24,635 bases of DNA from Saccoglossus kowalevskii. Its lineage: Eukaryota; Hemichordata; Enteropneusta; Harrimaniidae. The position numbers and the translations under genes were made by a program. Below the pieces are notes generated by a model, which was given only the letters and a program-made list of their open reading frames with translations, was not told where the DNA came from and did no database searches. The stretch is taken from contig NW_003132862.1 in the NCBI RefSeq assembly GCF_000003605.2, forward strand, positions 21,987-46,621. Direction: 5' to 3'. Positions 22,101 through 24,635 of this stretch are shown here, piece after piece. Positions within the stretch are counted from its first letter, which is position 1, and every line of letters starts with the position of its first letter.

Positions 22101-24417
22101 CTGTTATCTATATTTTAAAATTGTTTTTTGAGTACGTTCCATTATTCACAATTCTACAAAATTTAACAGTCTATAGCCAAGACTGTTTGGATAATAAAAA
22201 GCAAAAAAAAAAAAATTCACTCCCGAGTGCCCACGAACCTGCATCTCTACCTTGAAGGGGAACCGCTCAATCCCATGGATTGCACCACATGCTCATGGGT
22301 AATTAACTCCGCCTCTGTCCACTAAGTAAATGAATGCTTATTATGCTCGCTCACTCAAACTGTGATTGACAGGCATTTTGCACACATTAGCCACCATTTT
22401 AAACTCGTGATTTTTACTTGTCGCGGCATGTTTCGACTGAAAACAACATCTTTTATATATCAAAAGCCCAACCAGACGAGTGTAATCAGTAGCGTACATA
22501 TTCATGCCCCGTAGAAATGTATTTGGAATCATAGCTTGATCTGTAAACATGGTAAATGGCACATTTCCCGGAGCTCCCATCACAATGTGAGCGGCTTGGT
22601 TCGGATTAACATACTAATTGCGGTGGCCATCTTATCCCTATTTACAGTATCGGTTCCCCTTTAAAGGCAAGTGCGAACATTTATGGGTGTGGACAATGTT
22701 GAATATTTGATTTTGGATGAAATTTACAAGTTTTTACAAGCCGTGCACTATAACACATCTGATAGTTACAACTCTAACATCAAGCATTATATAAAGTACC
22801 AATGTACTGTTTCGTTTTAATGGTTAAAGTACTGTTCAGTTACTGCACTGACCTGTCTCTTCCTTCACTGCCCAAACTAATAAATCCACACAGGCAGCAT
22901 TAGCATTAACTGCCAGCGAAAATGTATTTAGTGTCTTTCTGCTCTGACTCATAGTATCCTGACTTCTGTTCTGTAGTTCTGTCTGCCCAGATAAAAACAG
23001 ATCTCTAATGAAGGACTGCACATCTACTGTGAAGCTAGTGGGTAAATCTGATGATAAACGAAAGACTCATTAGTATATGCAGCCAAGGGGAGTAGTCAGA
23101 AGAGGACTAGAAGCATAGGAAGATAGTCAAAAGAGACTAGAAGCATGAGGAGGTAGTCAAAAAGAGACTAGAAACATGGGAGGTAGTCAAAAAGAGACTA
23201 AAACCATGGGGAGGCAGTAAGAAGAAGAATGATTAAAGCCGCAAGCAGCGTGAGGGGGCCAAGCGGACAAGATTCTGTTTCATAATTAATGAGGTCAGAC
23301 ACATAATAGATAATCAGGTAGTTTGAATGATCAGTAACATGAGGACGAAATGCAGTGAATTGGTTCCATGTATTTACCTGGTTTGGTTATCGAAATATGG
23401 TTTTAAGAATATATAATGAGCCATGTGCTTATGCATATTAATGAGGTTACATGATCATATATCATGGTAATCTCTTATGTCAGGTACATCTTTCGTTTAA
23501 TGCCTTCATTATGGCACTTGTTGCATGTCCCATTCTGCAACAGCGTTAAAGTTAAGCATATTAACGATCATGCATGACCATATATTTAGCCAAATCAGTC
23601 CAATACAACACATGTAATTGCAAAAGTACCATTTATGCAAAATCCAAGATGGCAGCCAAACCACGTGACTGATTAAAATTATATTTTTTCTTGCAACAAA
23701 CTATGACCAAACATCTTATAAACAGCATATCCAATTTTACCTATAATCCATGATGGTGGCCAAGCCATGTGACTGATCTGAAATATTTTTTAACATTCTG
23801 AAAGAGTTCCATATAGAAATGCAAAGCAGCAAATGAGAAGATAATCGCATAAATGTGGCACGACTAAAAAAACAACTTCCTGTTTAGAAGAAAACCAAAA
23901 TGGCGGCCAAACCATGTGACTAATCGTAACAAATTTTGCAAACTGAAATGTGCTTCATATATAGATGATGAAATACCATATGTGGGAGAATTTTGCTTAG
24001 TGGTTCTAAAGAAGAAGATTTAAATGTGTTTTTTGTCGTTTTTAGGAGAAAAAAGATGGCGTGACCGGTAAAGTTGTTATTGCTTACATGTATATCTGTT
24101 ACATATGAGTTGTACTATATGCCATAAAAAAATCTGACTGCCCTCAGAAAGTGGTCAAATAACCACTTCCGGTTTAATTTCAATTCAATATGGCTGCCGA
24201 ACCAATTGACCAATCAGAATTCTGAAAGTTAGGTGCACCAGAAACACTTACCTTCTTGATGATGAAGAAGATAGCGCAAGAGTGTTACCATGGCAACATT
24301 GATTGTTTCACTAAAACTATGATAAATGAAAGTTCTGTCAGCATTCCTTTCTCCGAGTTGATCCAACAGTGCATTGTCTAAAAACTTCAACACTTCTTTG
24401 TTCATTACTTTCTGAGC
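985..24417 (-). CDS. PI4KA: Phosphatidylinositol 4-kinase alpha, 20 internal exons (partial gene)
   Basis: PI4KA phosphorylates phosphatidylinositol at the 4-position to make PI4P, mainly at the plasma membrane. In known animals it works in a complex with TTC7, FAM126 and an EFR3 anchor. Twenty exons on the minus strand were placed by matching translated segments to the known family in the correct order; each has an AG acceptor and a GT donor and all phases join. The 1,034 codons cover the helical scaffold that holds the partners and shapes the dimer. The catalytic domain and both gene ends are outside the window. Landmarks include [77 protein letters not shown] and [15 protein letters not shown]. 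No frameshift or stop interrupts the joined exons, so the gene looks functional. The span is about 97% intron or repeat outside the exon entries below. Confidence 0.96.
1197..1591. other. PI4KA intron, no further feature
   Basis: 395 bp between the 19th and 20th exons. AT-rich, without an open frame, tandem repeat or inverted repeat that I could see. Confidence 0.6.
1592..1639 (-). CDS. PI4KA: PI4KA micro-exon (19th in window)
   Basis: A 48-nt exon, exactly 16 codons, phase 0 in and out. Acceptor TTCCCAATTTGCAG, donor GTGAGTTC. It reads [16 protein letters not shown], against FLVQRFEIAKYCSSDQ in the vertebrate protein. It is far too short to be seen as an open frame and was found from the missing family segment between IWTT and VEMFAILL. 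Its size, divisible by three, means skipping would keep the frame. Confidence 0.92.
1913..2062 (-). CDS. PI4KA: PI4KA exon (18th in window)
   Basis: 150 nt, phase 0 in and out (50 codons). Acceptor CAGTTTACTCAG, donor GTACGTTT. It reads [20 protein letters not shown], then [20 protein letters not shown] and [10 protein letters not shown]. The family has REMAGAWHMTVEQKFGLF and PPEVTPHYIWIDF. A CAG three codons upstream is a possible alternative acceptor but would bring in intronic sequence. Confidence 0.94.
2184..2675. repeat. 27-bp minisatellite with higher-order period
   Basis: About 18 tandem copies of a unit like GTCAGATTCTGTGTGACCTG followed by ACATGAG, in the intron between the 17th and 18th PI4KA exons. 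Because the unit is 9 codons long, frames stay open and read as repeated MSGHTESDL on the minus strand; this is not a gene. Variant units recur: a 26-bp unit beginning GAGGCAGATACTGTG occurs at 2301 and 2489, 188 bp apart, which equals seven units (6x27 + 26). This suggests a multi-unit block was duplicated. Confidence 0.93.
2811..2938 (-). CDS. PI4KA: PI4KA exon (17th in window)
   Basis: 128 nt, phase 1 in, phase 0 out. Acceptor TTTTTTATTTCAG, donor GTATAGAATA. It reads [20 protein letters not shown], then [20 protein letters not shown] and LQ. The family has [19 protein letters not shown] and [16 protein letters not shown]. The join to the next exon skips about three residues present in the vertebrate protein (VPFMR region). 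The preceding intron (2939-6141) is over 3 kb and full of repeats. Confidence 0.95.
3254..3260. repeat. Target-site duplication, left copy
   Basis: GTCAAAC, directly before the TIR element. The same seven bases follow the element at 4184-4190. If the terminal C of the element is counted with the flank, the duplication is 8 bp (GTCAAACC). Confidence 0.8.
3508..3515. promoter_or_regulatory. CRE palindrome TGACGTCA inside TIR element
   Basis: Full consensus cAMP-response element, overlapping an E-box (CACGTGACGTCA at 3504-3515). It follows two TGCGCA motifs (from 3460 to 3496) in the GC-richer core of the element. This looks like a promoter module, though no transcript is shown. It lies at the 3' end of the 84-codon frame, so it would sit correctly for plus-strand transcription rather than for that frame. 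Confidence 0.5.
3513..3767 (-). CDS. 84-codon frame inside TIR element, function unknown
   Basis: Starts at ATG 3767 in a strong context (AAAATGGCG) and reads [20 protein letters not shown] to a stop at 3513. I see no transmembrane segment, zinc-binding pattern or transposase signature; it has a basic middle (RIIRSRWKQ). An open frame extends upstream to 3791 with an alternative ATG. It may be a fragment of a captured gene or chance. I do not recognise it. Confidence 0.3.
   Translation of the reverse strand: MAKLLFFSPSHITAYKQDKAYSKVPDIKFHLSFLNTSRDNRACRFFVFKNGTSLRAETEQRIIRSRWKQLTSVLFPVPGLVNDL
5653..5698. repeat. (ACGC)n microsatellite
   Basis: A short ACGCACGC run with variants, ending in ACAGACACACAG. 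It comes just before the terminal hairpin at 5713-5747, an order typical of the tail of a dispersed repeat. Confidence 0.85.
5713..5747. repeat. Hairpin AGTCCTCGTTTTCGGAC / GTCCGAACGGGGACT
   Basis: Two arms of 17 and 15 nt pair around TGC with few mismatches, followed by TAAAAA. It is GC-rich against an AT-rich background. It resembles the terminal stem-loop of a dispersed element (Helitron-like ends have a hairpin near CTRR), but no matching 5' end is identified. Confidence 0.7.
6142..6298 (-). CDS. PI4KA: PI4KA exon (16th in window)
   Basis: 157 nt, phase 0 in, phase 1 out. Acceptor TTCATTTCACAG, donor GTAAATTATT. It reads [20 protein letters not shown], then [20 protein letters not shown] and [12 protein letters not shown]. 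The family has VYGMIRF at the start and FKLTAMLISSKD at the end; the middle is divergent. The last G joins GT of the next exon to give Gly. Confidence 0.9.
6299..7327. other. PI4KA intron, no further feature
   Basis: About 1 kb of AT-rich intron between the 15th and 16th exons. No convincing open frame, tandem repeat or inverted repeat was found. The open frame at 7034-7264 on the minus strand has no family features. Confidence 0.55.
7328..7420 (-). CDS. PI4KA: PI4KA exon (15th in window)
   Basis: 93 nt, phase 0 in and out (31 codons). The acceptor is CATTTGTTAG with a weak pyrimidine tract; the donor is GTAAGTTC. It reads [20 protein letters not shown], then [11 protein letters not shown]. 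The family has LSERPACVKKDYSNFMASL and NLRNRYAGE before VYGM. It was recovered by looking for the missing segment between FAGYNK and VTGMKAI. Confidence 0.92.
7693..8326. mobile_element. TIR-bounded element built of ~180-bp subrepeats
   Basis: TTAGCTCCGCTGT at 7693-7705 is mirrored exactly as ACAGCGGAGCTAA at 8314-8326. The interior consists of about three divergent copies of a ~180-bp unit containing ATCAAAGCAATG, CAACAAGAA, ACCAAAAATGACAAAAAT and TTCATCAAAATTAGA. The right end contains a GC-richer tail (ACGGACGATGATGGACGCC). No coding capacity is apparent. No target duplication was identified. Confidence 0.65.
8393..8593 (-). CDS. PI4KA: PI4KA exon (14th in window)
   Basis: 201 nt, phase 0 in and out (67 codons). 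Acceptor TGTTTTATTTTCAG, donor GTGAGTATTA. It reads [20 protein letters not shown], then [39 protein letters not shown] and SVS. The family has [20 protein letters not shown] and HTGLAMATESILHFAGYNK. An alternative donor GTTAGT six bases earlier would remove two residues; GTGAGT is the better site. Confidence 0.95.
8670..9250. repeat. Degenerate repeat of GGATTTCCA..CTGTATG motif
   Basis: Variants of TTGGATTTCCAGCACTGTATG and its complement-like phrase CTGGAAATCCAG recur at uneven spacing of roughly 30-60 bp. GCTCATCAACA also recurs. The copies are too diverged to give a clean unit length. The region ends in the G-run at 9248-9261. Confidence 0.5.
9248..9261 (+). repeat. G14 homopolymer
   Basis: Fourteen consecutive G on the plus strand, unusual in this AT-rich sequence. 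Such a run can form a G-quadruplex and is prone to sequencing length error. Confidence 0.9.
9602..9767 (-). CDS. PI4KA: PI4KA exon (13th in window)
   Basis: 166 nt, phase 2 in, phase 0 out. Acceptor TTATATATCATAG, donor GTCAGTTT. It reads [20 protein letters not shown], then [20 protein letters not shown] and [12 protein letters not shown]. The family has FPHLLWSGTVLKTMLDILQ and VPDTYEARES. The middle of the exon is shorter and more divergent than the vertebrate version. Confidence 0.95.
9858..10676. repeat. 34-bp minisatellite
   Basis: About 24 tandem copies with unit TTCACTGCCAGAGTCAACTT then TGACCCTTAAGCTC, measured as exactly 34 bp between successive CCCTTAAGCT phrases (10021, 10055, 10089). 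It lies in the intron between the 12th and 13th PI4KA exons. Central units are almost identical and both ends are more diverged, as expected for unequal exchange. Each unit holds the near-dyad GTCAACTTTGAC and a TGACC half-site. Confidence 0.95.
10766..10890 (-). CDS. PI4KA: PI4KA exon (12th in window)
   Basis: 125 nt, phase 0 in, phase 2 out. Acceptor ATATTTTATTTCAG, donor GTAAGTTCAG. It reads [20 protein letters not shown], then [20 protein letters not shown] and D. The family has ELERHAQFLLVNFNH and [15 protein letters not shown]. The exon ends with AA, completed by A of the next exon to Lys. A 34-bp minisatellite begins about 90 bp downstream in the following intron. Confidence 0.95.
11010..11291 (-). 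CDS. PI4KA: PI4KA exon (11th in window)
   Basis: 282 nt, the largest exon here, phase 0 in and out (94 codons). Acceptor CTTGTTAACAG, donor GTAAGTTAG. It reads [20 protein letters not shown], then [38 protein letters not shown] and [12 protein letters not shown]. The family has AELSELRSTIINLL, STYLLSVYRLEYMRV and [17 protein letters not shown]. The start codon is not here: the frame is open through the acceptor. Confidence 0.96.
11528..11575 (-). pseudogene. Decayed tandem copy of the end of the 10th PI4KA exon
   Basis: On the plus strand, CGACGCTACAGAATCATTTC continuing to 11575 aligns with the exon end at 11610-11663. The first 34 aligned positions match at 26, and the rest aligns with small gaps. 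In transcript direction it still reads [11 protein letters not shown] against [11 protein letters not shown], but a 1-nt deletion breaks the frame upstream and the GTGAGT donor is lost. It sits only 34 bp past the real donor. It looks like an old local duplication of an exon/donor segment. Confidence 0.7.
11610..11746 (-). CDS. PI4KA: PI4KA exon (10th in window)
   Basis: 137 nt, phase 1 in, phase 0 out. Acceptor AATTTTTGACAG, donor GTGAGTAAAA. It reads [20 protein letters not shown], then [20 protein letters not shown] and DTVAP. The family has [20 protein letters not shown] and YNSAMKNDTVTP. A decayed copy of the last third of this exon lies 34 bp inside the following intron (see the entry at 11528-11575). 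Confidence 0.95.
11747..13870. other. PI4KA intron, mostly featureless
   Basis: Long intron between the 9th and 10th exons (which continues to 14868). It contains one minus-strand open frame at 12228-12443 ([17 protein letters not shown].., not recognised) and several ATGGCG start-like contexts. No conserved family is recognisable and no PI4KA segment is missing here. Confidence 0.5.
13871..13995. repeat. (TGGAA)25 pentamer satellite
   Basis: Twenty-five perfect copies of TGGAA with no interruption. This is the same pentamer as human satellites II/III (GGAAT). The flank at 13853-13870 has imperfect TAGAA/TGAAA versions. Confidence 0.98.
13996..14065. repeat. (TAGAA)14 pentamer satellite
   Basis: Fourteen perfect copies of TAGAA, directly continuing the TGGAA run in the same register. 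The single G-to-A change has been homogenised across the right third of the array, so the two blocks are separate expansions of one array. Confidence 0.98.
14066..14868. other. PI4KA intron, no further feature
   Basis: Remainder of the long intron. AT-rich; the minus-strand open frame at 14084-14338 has low-complexity composition and no recognisable family. Confidence 0.55.
14869..14977 (-). CDS. PI4KA: PI4KA exon (9th in window)
   Basis: 109 nt, phase 0 in, phase 1 out. Acceptor TCTCATTCCTCAG, donor GTAAGTTC. It reads [20 protein letters not shown], then [16 protein letters not shown]. The family has [20 protein letters not shown] and WLYSVLMGFAVEGSG. The final G joins GT of the next exon to give Gly before LWPREW. 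Confidence 0.95.
15112..15635 (-). repeat. 48-bp array copying a PI4KA exon end and its splice donor
   Basis: About ten and a half tandem units; the first (15588-15635) overlaps the authentic exon end. In transcript direction each unit is 41 nt of exon (GCTGGTAATTTAGGTGTACT .. TTGGCATTG) plus GTAAGTA of the intron. Donor GT positions precede exon-side ends at 15588, 15540, 15492, 15449, 15401, 15353, 15305, 15255 and 15153; the unit at 15207 has lost GT. Spacing is 48 except 43 (a 5-nt deletion), 50 and 54. Units read [16 protein letters not shown] in frame for two extra copies, then the deletion shifts frame and a stop follows at 15432. Confidence 0.96.
15588..15795 (-). CDS. PI4KA: PI4KA exon (8th in window), end amplified in tandem
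   Basis: 208 nt, phase 2 in, phase 0 out. Acceptor TTTTCTATGTCAG. It reads [20 protein letters not shown], then [18 protein letters not shown] and [18 protein letters not shown]. Most of these residues match the vertebrate protein. I chose the donor GTAAGTAATG at 15587 because joining here to the next exon gives [14 protein letters not shown], matching family length. The end of this exon plus the first 7 intron bases is the unit of the 48-bp array downstream. The frame stays open through the next units, so donors at 15539 and 15491 would add 16 or 32 residues. Confidence 0.95.
15796..16541. other. PI4KA intron, no further feature
   Basis: About 750 bp of intron between the 7th and 8th exons. 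A small hairpin (GTGTTG..CAACAC near 16098-16114) is the only structure noted; no tandem repeat or open frame with family features. Confidence 0.55.
16542..16648 (-). CDS. PI4KA: PI4KA exon (7th in window)
   Basis: 107 nt, phase 0 in, phase 2 out. Acceptor ATCTTTTCTAG, donor GTATAATC. It reads [20 protein letters not shown], then [16 protein letters not shown] with the last codon split. The family has IYQEVWNLFQQISVKASS and ends DYKDHGYR at the same junction before HCSLAV. No long open frame marks this exon; it was placed from the family order. Confidence 0.92.
16860..17043 (-). CDS. PI4KA: PI4KA exon (6th in window)
   Basis: 184 nt, phase 2 in, phase 0 out. The acceptor is GTTGTTGTCTTGAAG; an in-frame TGA lies just inside the intron, which fixes the exon start. 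Donor GTAAGTCT. It reads [20 protein letters not shown], then [19 protein letters not shown] and [20 protein letters not shown]. The family has [20 protein letters not shown] and [20 protein letters not shown]. This is one of the strongest matches in the window. Confidence 0.96.
17256..17351 (-). CDS. PI4KA: PI4KA exon (5th in window)
   Basis: 96 nt, phase 2 in, phase 2 out. Acceptor CATTTAACAG, donor GTGAGATT. It reads [20 protein letters not shown] followed by [11 protein letters not shown]. The family equivalent contains CLKAGL and EAFLASLSNRLYISQES. The frame is fixed by the preceding exon (AG+A, Arg) and the following exon (AG+G, Arg). Confidence 0.93.
17468..17706 (-). CDS. PI4KA: PI4KA exon (4th in window)
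   Basis: 239 nt, phase 0 in, phase 2 out. Acceptor CTTTGTTTCAG. The donor is GTTCGTAT, a clear departure from the GTAAGT consensus and the weakest donor of the set. The translation begins [15 protein letters not shown], continues [19 protein letters not shown] (family: LRDFLVIPSPVLVKLYKYH) and ends [13 protein letters not shown] (family: YEQLRDIAIDNICR). The final AG joins A of the next exon to give Arg. Confidence 0.95.
17782..17790. repeat. 9-bp target-site duplication, left copy
   Basis: GAACTGCAT immediately outside the left end of the Mutator-like element. Confidence 0.88.
18053..18060 (+). promoter_or_regulatory. CRE palindrome upstream of cargo gene
   Basis: TGACGTCA within ATGATGACGTCACCGGGCAG, 37 bp before the ATG at 18097. 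This is the full consensus for CREB/ATF factors and a common TATA-less promoter motif. Position and orientation fit a promoter for the plus-strand gene. Confidence 0.55.
18097..18368 (+). CDS. Small intron-containing gene carried by the Mutator-like element
   Basis: Exon 1 is 18097-18143, starting at ATG in a strong context (AAAATGGCGG) and ending at donor GTAAGTTT. After a 74-nt intron with acceptor TCGACTTTAG, exon 2 runs 18218-18368. The CG|A junction restores Arg and the frame is open to TAG. The product is 65 residues: a short N-terminus ([16 protein letters not shown]), one hydrophobic segment of about 14 residues ([13 protein letters not shown]), then [20 protein letters not shown] with a possible N-glycosylation site (NTS). 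An alternative donor at 18354 joins in frame to an exon at 18641 (acceptor CTTCCATTCTAG) giving a 72-residue product ending LSDVKLKR. It is probably a type II or signal-anchored membrane protein. I do not recognise the family. The strand is antisense to PI4KA. Confidence 0.5.
18796..18801 (+). terminator. Poly(A) signal AATAAA of cargo gene
   Basis: AATAAA about 430 bp past the stop at 18368 and 120 bp past the alternative stop at 18676, still inside the unique core of the element. It is the natural end for the plus-strand transcript. The motif is common by chance in AT-rich DNA. Confidence 0.4.
19038..20373. other. Sequence inserted into right arm of the Mutator-like element
   Basis: About 1.33 kb without a counterpart in the left arm. 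It interrupts the arm between AAAATAATAA and AAATAAAAGGG; TAA may be duplicated at both ends. ACCTTGCCC near 19069 and GGGCAAGGT at 20364-20372 form a 9-bp inverted pair, but the first lies about 30 bp inside the break. The right part has a dispersed-repeat-like segment (CCAAGTTTGGTGAAGTTTGG, then a GACGACGACGGCGACAAC run). No recognisable gene. Confidence 0.5.
20479..20487. repeat. 9-bp target-site duplication, right copy
   Basis: GAACTGCAT immediately outside the right end of the Mutator-like element, identical to 17782-17790. Confidence 0.88.
20699..20799 (-). CDS. PI4KA: PI4KA exon (3rd in window)
   Basis: 101 nt, phase 1 in, phase 0 out. The acceptor has a run of seven T then CCAG; the donor is GTAAAATA. 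It reads [17 protein letters not shown], then [16 protein letters not shown], which matches the family stretch that ends in AHLPLLICCLQ before GLG. This exon is too short to stand out as an open frame and was found by searching for the missing family segment. It lies just outside the right end of the Mutator-like element, so that insertion did not disrupt it. Confidence 0.9.
20800..21324. other. PI4KA intron, no further feature
   Basis: AT-rich intron between the 2nd and 3rd exons of the window. The frame at 20833-21015 on the minus strand is low complexity and unrecognised. Confidence 0.5.
21325..22253. mobile_element. Inverted-repeat element, 15-bp TIR
   Basis: AAGGTAGAGATGCAG at 21325-21339 is mirrored perfectly by CTGCATCTCTACCTT at 22239-22253, 929 bp apart. 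The interior is AT-rich with no coding potential. No target duplication could be defined because the right end abuts another inverted pair. It is probably a MITE-like non-autonomous DNA transposon. Confidence 0.6.
22250..22667. mobile_element. Inverted-repeat element, ~17-bp TIR
   Basis: CCTTGAAGGGGAACCG at 22250-22265 pairs with CGGTTCCCCTTTAAAGG at 22651-22667 with one gap and one mismatch. The 418-bp interior is richer in GC than its surroundings and holds an open frame on the minus strand (22341-22583, [20 protein letters not shown]..) that I do not recognise, and an AAGATGGCC start-like context near 22630. It overlaps the end of the neighbouring element by CCTT. Confidence 0.6.
22853..23047 (-). 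CDS. PI4KA: PI4KA exon (2nd in window)
   Basis: 195 nt, entered in phase 1 and left in phase 1. Acceptor TTTATCATCAG, donor GTCAGTGC (GTCAGT is weaker than the GTAAGT used by most exons here). The translation runs [20 protein letters not shown] to [18 protein letters not shown]. This last motif is nearly identical to the vertebrate protein ([16 protein letters not shown]) and makes the identification secure. The final G joins GT of the next exon to restore Gly. Confidence 0.95.
23090..23225. repeat. Short minisatellite, ~34-38-bp unit
   Basis: Four to five imperfect copies of a unit like GTAGTCAAAAAGAGACTAGA then AGCATGGGGAG in the intron between the 1st and 2nd exons. It is followed by GCCGCAAGCAGCGTGAGGGG, which looks like the end of a dispersed repeat. 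Confidence 0.75.
23636..24220. repeat. Diverged repeats with ATGGCGGCC..CCATGTGAC core
   Basis: The core occurs four times on the plus strand: CAAGATGGCAGCCAAACCAC at 23645, CATGATGGTGGCCAAGCCAT near 23749, CAAAATGGCGGCCAAACCAT near 23895 and AATATGGCTGCCGAACCAAT near 24187. Each is followed by a GTGACTGATC-like phrase. Spacing is irregular (about 105-290 bp). The first half matches the YY1 recognition consensus. It is noncoding intron. Confidence 0.65.
24252..24417 (-). CDS. PI4KA: PI4KA exon (1st in window)
   Basis: 166 nt, phase 0 in and phase 1 out. It follows a pyrimidine-rich acceptor ending CTCTCCAG and is closed by donor GTAAGTG. It reads [20 protein letters not shown], then a segment with [15 protein letters not shown] and [10 protein letters not shown]. 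The family equivalent is the stretch after the NLVKKIVEEAVLK helix, which has a similar YTSFSDPLYLTMFK motif. The last base (G) joins AT of the next exon to give Asp, so DLPTSF reads across the junction. The upstream exons are beyond the right edge of the window. Confidence 0.9.
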
Positions 24418-24635
24418 CTGGAGAGGTATACAAAAGTTTAAATTAATAATTGATTTTGCATATTTTAGTAAATAATTTGAAATGCATCACATATATAATC
24501 AAAACACAACCTGAGAAAAATATGAAATTTTAGCAAATTTGCCTTAATGCTGTACTTAGTTAACAGGATCTTAATTTTGCTAAGGATCAACAATGACACT
24601 GATATCTAATTGGTTTACTGAAAAGATAAATCTTG

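Noticed and set aside
1-24635. tRNA, rRNA or other structured RNA genes
   Set aside because: I looked for tRNA A- and B-box phrases and found none with a plausible cloverleaf; no rRNA-like sequence was seen.

Overview
This is animal nuclear DNA, AT-rich and intron-rich, with every recognised exon bounded by GT-AG splice sites. Almost the whole window lies inside one gene on the minus strand, the orthologue of phosphatidylinositol 4-kinase alpha (PI4KA, PI4K type III alpha). I could place 20 consecutive internal exons, from 24252-24417 (most 5') to 985-1196 (most 3'). Their splice phases agree at every junction and their lengths sum to 3,104 nt, about 1,034 codons. By comparison with the vertebrate protein as I know it, they cover roughly residues 350-1,400 of about 2,100: the N-terminal and central helical-repeat scaffold. 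The first exons, the PIK helical domain and the kinase domain lie outside the window. The repeats and protein divergence suggest an invertebrate, probably marine (hemichordate, echinoderm, lancelet or mollusc-like). I cannot name the species.

The introns hold most of the novelty. From low to high coordinate: a 27-bp minisatellite with a higher-order period (2184-2675); a ~300-bp repeat family rich in paired ATGGCC/GGCCAT motifs (about 3000-6010), interrupted by a 923-bp terminal-inverted-repeat (TIR) element with a target duplication (3261-4183); a TIR-bounded element made of ~180-bp subrepeats (7693-8326); degenerate repeats (8670-9250); a 34-bp minisatellite (9858-10676); a decayed partial copy of a PI4KA exon (11528-11575); a (TGGAA)25(TAGAA)14 pentamer satellite (13871-14065); a 48-bp tandem array that repeatedly copies a PI4KA exon end with its splice donor (15112-15635); a 2.7-kb Mutator-like element with long arms and a 9-bp target duplication (17791-20478); two abutting inverted-repeat elements (21325-22253 and 22250-22667); and further repeats (23090-24220).

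Two systems deserve most attention. First, the 48-bp array is an exon/intron boundary amplified in tandem: each unit carries 41 nt of coding sequence plus 7 nt of intron start. The proximal units stay in frame, so donor choice could add 16 or 32 residues to PI4KA. Second, the Mutator-like element encloses a compact intron-containing reading frame on the plus strand, antisense to PI4KA. It has a CRE-type promoter motif, a strong start context, a 74-nt intron and a poly(A) signal, and looks like a gene-carrying (Pack-MULE-like) transposon. All family names rest on recognition by eye; no database search was run.
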